Part shown: in pieces, positions 57,531 through 64,000 of the stretch
Layout: each line of letters starts with the position of its first letter
Numbering within the stretch: the first letter of the stretch is position 1
Assembly: GCA_049724395.1 (NCBI GenBank)
Contig: JAUGWO010000224.1
Location: 1-64,000 of the forward strand
Source of the DNA: Spongospora subterranea f. sp. subterranea
Taxonomy: Eukaryota > Endomyxa: Phytomyxea > Phytomyxea > Plasmodiophorida
Reading direction: 5' to 3'
Length of the DNA stretch: 64,000 nt
Translations under genes and position numbers: made by a program
Notes under the pieces: model-generated
Told to the model about the DNA's origin: nothing
The model's database searches: none
What the model saw: the letters and a program-made list of their open reading frames with translations, nothing else

Positions 57531-60500
57531 ATGTCCGAAACCGAGGACGTGGCCAACGCTTTGACCGAAACCAGTAAATCGTTCGGTGCTCATGGCAGGT
57601 GGGTCAAGGAGCTGGTGGCTGCATTCGAACGGTATGCTATATTGCTGGCATTATGGCAGAGACTGGTCACCGAATTGGTTCAGGTCTCCAAAAGATTTGA
57701 TGTCGGCTCTCCTACCTCAAATTTACCGTGTCCTGCTTGTGTTCAAACGACAACCTTCAGTGGAACGGGTCATTTTGTTCATCTGCCGACTTGCAGTGGA
57801 ACCGGTCCAAGACCTGGAATTGAATGGAAGAATGGCCAGCGTTATCATCCAGAGTTTATTGCGCTTTCATAATGCCAAAGACAAAGCAGTTCGATTCCGG
57901 GTATTGTTCTTTCAATTTCAACAATTGAACACCATCTTTGATACCCTTTTTTAGGTTTGCCAAATTATTGGGGTACTTTTGAGTAAATTAACCGACGATT
58001 CTGGATTAACGGATGAAATTCTTGACGAGATACAGAAATCAATGGTTCTGAGAATAAAAGACAAGGTGCGTGTCGCTGAATTTCAGTTCTTATCTTGTTT
58101 TTCGTTAATTTTAATGCAAGGTTGCGGCTGTGCGCGCTATGGCATGCTCTTGCTTGTCACGACTGCAAGATCCCAACGATGCCAAGGACCCTGTTCTGGC
58201 ATCACTATTACATGCCATGGATCACGATTCCAGCAATATTGTTCGCAAGGCGGCGTTAGCTCATGTGGGCATCTCGAAGCTGATATTACCTCATATTCTA
58301 TTGCGAATTAAAGACACTAGTTCTGACGTTCGGATCGCAGCCTTCAACAGTACGCTGCGAGTTTCGACATATCTTTCACCTGTTTTTGACGCCCATTTTT
58401 CCAGTATGTGCGGAAAAAGTGGCCATGAAGGCGTTGAGTATTTTTCAACGCACAACGGTTCTCTATTCTGGATTGATGGACAGGGAAGGCACTGTACGGA
58501 AAACCTGCCTGGAGTCGCTCCTTCCCGTGTGGTTATCACAATGCGATAAATGTCCTATCAAGCTGCTGTCTTCCCTCGACGTCCAGGAGTACGAGAAGGA
58601 ATGCGAGGCGATATGTAAATGCTGTTTATCCCCCAATATGCAGCCCCCCGTTAGTTCAATCAACTTCGATCTTGGCAATTATCGAATCATCCACGTTTCA
58701 GTTGGATATTGATTTTTCCTTCGACGGTGGGGACGCGCTGTCTTCTGAAAAAGCGCTTTTTTGGCGAGTTTATAGCCAGAGACTGTACAAGTCGGAAAAC
58801 TTCGATCTTATTGAATCAGGTGAGAGTATTGAGCTTGCATCTTCTGTTTCTAAGCGCACAGTACAGTATTTCCGGAGCCTATACAATTTGTCGAAGTTCT
58901 TCAACGCTACAAAGACAATGTGTTCGTTTCCATTCAACTTCTGAAAATTTGTTCTTCGTACGCTTTTTGAAGCTCTATCGATGGTCCTTATCTCAGCGTT
59001 GGCTAGTCTAGAGATTGATGAAGCTGGCCGTGTTGCTTTAAGCACCCTATTCCTGGACTGGCTGCGTTCAGACACGATTGACATTTCTTTGATTGGCCCA
59101 GTCGTATCTGCACTTCATCGTATCATGGTGAGGAAGGGCATGGCTTCTGAAGGTGAATCGGAATTTGTGACCAGCTCGCTGTATGTATTCGTCTCCCCAT
59201 ATCAACCACCGTTAACGTGACTCCTTCAAATTTACAGGCTTGTTTTGGCTGATCTTCGTGATCCACTGGAAGAATTATCGCCACACGAGGACCAAAATGC
59301 TCAAACTAGAATTGAAGCAGAGGCACTGGAAAATCGGTTTCATGCTCTGACCATTGATCTGGAAACTGCTCAAAACTTGAAATCAGGTACGATTTCCTAA
59401 TGGTCACAAACAACGTTCGGGGTTATTTACTCTGATATTCAGAACTGCTGCGGCATGATAGATGTGACGAAGCCGAGGAGCAAAGCAATCTTATCTCGAT
59501 AATCGAAAGTGAAATGGATCAGATCGACGCCGAACTAAGTTCTAAAGACTTTCAGGTCCATAATAAGTTGTTAAGGCTTGTAACCGTTGCATCAGCAATG
59601 TTGCAGCATATTCGCTCAACTCCATTTTCTGGTCGGTTTCTCATAGCCCTTGGTTGGAGTTGTCATGCGCTCATGAGATAACAGGGTTGATGGATTTGGG
59701 CGAGAGCACCATATTCCCTGCTCTTCGTCACGAATCGCCAATAGTTAGGTGCACAATAGTTTCATAGATTGTTCGGGCTTTTGTAACTGATAGACTTCAT
59801 AGAGAAGAAGCGTTCCATTGTTTATGTTTATATCTAATATTAGATCAAGAGACTGCCAAAGTCTACTCGAACATGTTCGTTCAAGCAATCCGCAATGACG
59901 TTCCCGCGGTTCAGGTTTCCGCAATCAAAGCCTGTTTCGATCTTCTGCTTGTTCACAACTTCACTGCAGATCCCTTAATGAAAGAGTTAGTTTTTTTACC
60001 ATTCAATTGCAGCTCTGGTTGCTCAGTCATCCTCCCAGCATGTTGGACTGCTTAGCGGAATGCTTAAACTCAGACGACGCCGATATCCGCACAGCGGCTG
60101 GACAAGGTTGCCAAATAGTTGCCTGCGAAAAATATGTGCTGAGTTCTACCAGGATTTTCCAAATTATTTTATTTTAACCGGGTTACTGACGTCAACGTTT
60201 TTGCAACTTTGGTGGTAATGTTATTCAACCCAATAGTAAGACAATTTTGTTTGACAGATAAGGCGTTGCTCATGTGATATGAAACAGACCGAGGACGATA
60301 TCGAACTTCGGCAAACTCTATCGGTGTTTTTTCCTGTTTATTCTCAACATTGTCAGAGCAATAGGCAAGTTCTTGAAGATTCCATTATGCCAGTTGTTCG
60401 AATTATTTGCAATGCGCCCAAGTCCTCACCCTTGCGACAAATTCCCTCTTCTCAGGTATTTGGTTTTCAATTTGGCGCCTTTTAGTTTTGATAGGTCAAT

Positions 60501-62373
60501 TAATTTTTAGGTTATTCCATTTTCTTTTATACCTGATTAATGATGTGGAGTCGGATTTACATTCAATAGCCTTTGCTATCACAGCAGACCTACTCTCCAA
60601 AGCGGGAAACGCCACTACTGACAAGTTTCTAACGCATTCGCTCGTATTGCTGCCAGTAAAGACAATGAGCGCTGATCAATTACAAGTTTGATGCACTTTC
60701 ACTCTGCTTTTGTATTCTCAACGCTTATGTAGGATTTGGCATTAGTTGCTTCTCAAATCGAACCGGAGATTACTGATAAGGTGGCCTTAAAATCCCTCGC
60801 CAAATTCCTATCATCGGTGCAGTCTCTTGTTAGCGTTGCTACAGAGAATGGAGATACTCTCAATGAGCACGAAATTATTCCCGTAAATGGTATAATTCTG
60901 TTCTGGAAAACTTGTAACATTCATCAGGTTCGTGACGTCCCCACCATAAGCAACGCAGACTCTGGATGCAGCTCAAATGACGAAATGGGAATTCGCGTAT
61001 GTTAATCTATGTTTTATTTATGTGGGAATTTGCTGATTTGTGATCATCCTAGGTCAGAAGGAAGAAACAACATAAGGTCCATAAAGGTTAACGGAAGCAC
61101 ATTGCTCGGTCGAGCTCTTCTCATGTCCGTTTCTTTAGCGAAATCAAAATTGAATACCAGCTTACTGGAAACGGAAGAAGACACAGAACGGTTGCCCGGG
61201 GTTGATGTCGGGCACGGTCAACTTGTTCAGGAAGTTGCTGATGAAAGTGTTATGCCAGACTCTCAAATTGGTCTGTCTGATATCTCTTCACATGAAGTGA
61301 ATATCGACGAAGCAGCACCTCTTCAGCCTGTCTGTATTGTGTAAACTACCTCATTGGTTCGAAATTTGTTGACCGCACTTAGGATGAATCGCGAAGCTGT
61401 GGTAGCAGAAGGCGTCAACGCTCCCCGTCAACAGATTCCGAGTCAGCTTCCCCTCCGCCGAAATCACCTGATAAATTACCAGCGTCGCCGTCAAATATTA
61501 CTTCCGGCGATTGCTCTTCCCCGTCATCGTCAAAGGTGAATGCTTCACGTATTGTATCTGCGGTCCATAACGGCTCTCAATAGGACGCTGATGATGGAGG
61601 TCGTGAGATCCGCAAACCTCAGGTTTTTTTCACGCCAAGGAAGGTGCCAGTAAAGCGACAAAAAAAGGTTGACCCGGCCGTCAAGACACCTTATGCTCAC
61701 ATCAAGGCCAAAGTAGGGTCGTTGCCGGCGAGACAACGTCTTGCGAAACCATCTACACCGGCCGTTGAAACCGTCAGTAAACCCAAACCTAGAACCCGGA
61801 AACCCCTTGTCGAATCTGCCGAGCCACATCGCAAAATTACAGAGCCTGTAACCAGCCCAGTAATCCGGCGAACGTTGAGTTCGACTTCAAAAAGGTTGCC
61901 AGCCGGGTCACCATTGGTTACTCGCAGCGAGCGTCTGGCGACTGGTAAAAAGCCTAAGGTCGGCAACCCATCAACGAGCAACAAGCTGGAGGCGCCCCGT
62001 TCTCGTTCCACTCGCCCTGCTAGGCCCAGATTGCCACTCACCGCTGAGGAACCGAAATCCCAGCCGTCGAAGGCCACAAAATCTTCCGTCAAATCAAAGG
62101 CAACAGGGAAAACTGCACCAAGAGCGCCCCAAGAGCAAAGGAATCCAAACATTCCAGTAGCCCTCATCATCAGAGATACCTCAACGGAAACTGATTTGTT
62201 TGCGATAACAGGCCGGGGCGGAGACCCAGCTAAAAAATTCCAGGCTTCTGGAGCAAATTGATGCGGAGTTGAACTCGTCAGAGCCTCAATCAAAATCGCG
62301 CCTCATTATGTCGTCGCTTGTTGACGAAATTGACGATTTATTAAGGTATTTAAGATGTACTTCGACTTTCAAA
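57531..62373 (+). CDS. Condensin subunit CAP-G (Ycg1/Cnd3)
   Basis: ATG at 57531. HEAT-repeat exons give SPKDLMSALLPQIYRVLLVF with RQPSVERVILFICRLAV, KDKAVRFR joined over an intron to VCQIIGVLLSKL, AVRAMACSCLSRLQDPNDAK, GLMDREGTVRKTCLESLLPV and EKALFWRVYSQRL. The Cnd3 region has DQETAKVYSNMFVQAIRNDV, PAVQVSAIKACFDLLLVH and IELRQTLSVFFPVYSQHCQS with SPLRQI. CAP-G is the kleisin-bound HEAT subunit that grips DNA in the condensin I complex during mitotic chromosome compaction. After SLAKFLSSVQSLV the exons run on in frame over short introns into a basic Ser/Pro/Lys-rich tail of about 300 residues (DESRSCGSRRRQRSPSTDSE, KVPVKRQKKVDPAVKTPYAH). The tail ends in a helix near 62350, longer than usual. 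At least 12 introns. Confidence 0.88.
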
Positions 62374-62470
62374 TAACTTGTTGATCAATTTCTTCGCCTT
62401 AGTGATTAGAGATTCCCTTTTGTTCGACTTCTCAAATAAAAAAAAATTGAATGGATGCCCGCTGCGCTAA

Positions 62471-63182
62471 TCACGTCTGGGCGTTTGCAATCCGTTCATG
62501 GTCTTCGCGCCGTAGCTTATTTAGGAATGCAGTGATCACGTCGGCGTCTTTCAGACTTGGATTACACGCGAAATGCTTCGTCACCTCATTGATCAGCTCA
62601 AGTTTGCGCACGTCCTTTCTGGTGCTTAGCCGAAAATGGCGCCCATACGCCATTAACGACGCCACCTGTAATTTGGAGAAGTCGACGGCGACCGATGGAA
62701 AGTCGTCGTTCCGATGTTTCCCTGATTTCGCCTGTTGGCTTCTCCTTCATTAAAAGCGCTCGTTTGCTCTTTCGTGGTTTAATGTCGTCCATCATCATCA
62801 ACGTGCCAGATTCGCTAGGCCGTTTCCCAGGTCGTGTTCCTAACGAAATCAACTGCTCAGTAGATACACTGTCAAGTGTAACGTCACTTGCCATGACCCA
62901 TGGCCCATAACATGTGGCCCAGTTCGATGGCGATAGCGGTCCATCACCCAACCGCAACTGAATTGCGGGCTCGCTCACCAGATTTGATTTTTTCCTTATC
63001 ACCGGAAGAATTCTGAAGCAATTACAACTGTCTGCGGATAGCAGACGATTATCTGCCGCCATCGTATTGCGTAGCAAATTGATCCGATGGCCAGGAGGGA
63101 TTATCACGTCCAACGATTGTCCTGATCGATGGTTTCGACCGATTTTCTTGTTCCAAAGCCGTCCATTTTCAGCATTCTGCAT
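62471..63182 (-). CDS. SAP30-like Sin3-binding protein
   Basis: ATG at 63182. Exon 1 is basic and polar with a possible nuclear signal (KPRKSKRALLMKEK). The last exon, entered at an AG near 62712, reads RNDDFPSVAVDFSKLQVASL, MAYGRHFRLSTRKDVRKLEL and ACNPSLKDADVITAFLNKLR. The pattern VDFSKL..ASL..Y.RHF, then a second helix and HF, is the Sin3-binding domain of SAP30, which docks on the PAH3 region of Sin3 in the Rpd3/HDAC corepressor. The N-terminal zinc finger of animal SAP30 is not visible, so it resembles the shorter fungal type. The donor of the intron before the last exon is not settled. It is convergent with CAP-G, 98 bp apart. Confidence 0.78.
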
Positions 63183-63423
63183 TTTCCCCTCCTGCTCTCA
63201 GGAATTTTGAGACAGCTTCATCGAAATGGCCAAGAAATTCCATCTGCTCTCAATTTCGGCAAGCTGACCGACCGACCTGCTCATGCAAAATTTTAGGGAC
63301 CTCCTTGATATACCTCCACATCTTCAGCATGTCAAGTTTGTTGGAGGTAAGGTTGTTGGGTCGCCAATTATTCGTCGAGATCCTATTCGAAAAGAGGGTT
63401 CGCCATTCGATGGCGCCATTGCT

Positions 63424-63590
63424 GAAAATTGCTTCCATCGAAGATGGGTACTAACGCCCGTTCTTTGTCGCTCCTAGCGGATGATTCTGAAACACTTAAT
63501 CTTATTTCTGATTCAGGAAGAGTCCAGTTTATTCCGCCAGGAGCGACAAAGAAAGGGGGTTAGTACCCAGCTTTGATGGAAGCAAGTTTG
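63424..63590. repeat. Inverted repeat, arms about 56 bp
   Basis: AAATTGCTTCCATCGAAGAT through TTTGTCGCTCCTAGCGG (63424-63480) is matched inverted by CCGCCAGGAGCGACAAAGAA through GATGGAAGCAAGTTT (63536-63590). About seven mismatches; spacer of about 55 bp. It could be a small MITE or a foldback remnant. Confidence 0.8.
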
Positions 63591-64000
63591 GGCTCATTCC
63601 CGTGTTTATCAAATTACGACCGTTGCGGTGGACCTCGGCGATGTGTTCTCCTGTATGGACTTGTTGTGGTCTGGCGTCGTCGTTACCAGCGACTTCCAGA
63701 GCTGATGCAATGGTGGCCATGAATGGTCTTCAATATGTTGAAGTCGATAATGCGGTGAGTGTCTGTCGTTTCAAACTTCTGAGGATTGGGCCGTTGAACA
63801 TGACGCCGGTCGTGGAGCGAGTATCGACGATGTGGTTGCTGGCGAAATCGGAGTCCGCACAGCCAGTTTACTGAATCTGAGGCCGTTGCGAATGGTGCCT
63901 TTCAGGTTTCTGATTGATTAATGTACGACTTGTCGAGAGTGCGCGGGCAAACGAATCACAGATCGGAAGCCAATTTCTCACCATTATCGGGAAAGTTCCG
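63591..64000. other. No gene recognised
   Basis: Short plus-strand open frame at 63602-63874 without family motif; the window ends here. Confidence 0.4.

Overview
This is a eukaryotic nuclear window with about a dozen recognisable host genes. They sit close together and are cut by many very short GT-AG introns of about 45-75 bp. The gene set (striatin, condensin CAP-G, a SAP30-type Sin3-binding protein, NCA2, signal peptidase subunit 3, ADCK1-like kinase, fungal-type nicotinamidase, MOCOS-type sulfurase, FYVE protein) points to an opisthokont. NCA2, the yeast-type nicotinamidase and the compact intron style lean towards an early-diverging fungus or fungus-like relative, while a VHL-type beta domain is better known from animals. 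I cannot name the organism from sequence alone.

Layout. 1-8.0 kb is a retroelement nest. A Ty1/copia element (2465-7394, 150-bp LTRs differing at 2 positions, 5-bp target duplication ATAAA, broken) sits in ends of a second copia-like family. The left side also carries a tandem duplication of about 1.4 kb. 8.0-13.0 kb is transposon debris: terminal-repeat fragments, an IS630/mariner-type fragment, a gag-like fossil with the same tRNA-Lys primer site, and a 440-bp foldback. 13.0-14.7 kb (-) reads best as one gene with two SET domains. 14.9-17.2 kb holds remnants of two DNA transposons. 18.3-22.9 kb (+) is a tandem pair of membrane-anchored histidine acid phosphatases, followed by a C2H2 zinc-finger gene and NCA2 (-). 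26.8-30.7 kb is an inverted duplication of an unrecognised gene. One arm is split by a PIF/Harbinger element with TTA target duplications.

30.9-36.1 kb has a coiled-coil gene, SPCS3 (-) and MOCOS (-). 36.2-37.2 kb is an unrecognised gene with a hydrophobic C-terminus. A complete IS630/mariner-type transposon (37196-39940) with perfect 28-bp terminal repeats and TA duplications has landed at its last codons. 40.4-50.9 kb carries striatin (-), a divergent small-gene pair, an ADCK1-like kinase (-), nicotinamidase (-) and a FYVE protein (-). 52.3-55.3 kb is a second Harbinger-type region plus two strong palindromes. 56.1-56.8 kb encodes a membrane-anchored protein with two VHL-beta-like repeats. 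57.5-62.4 kb is condensin CAP-G, and 62.5-63.2 kb (-) a short SAP30-like protein.

Most host genes are unrelated housekeeping or chromatin genes with no operon logic. The themes of the window are repeated transposition into a compact genome and an unusual number of inverted duplications. Exon boundaries below were read by eye from GT/AG sites and reading-frame continuity. Start codons were checked for ATG where stated.
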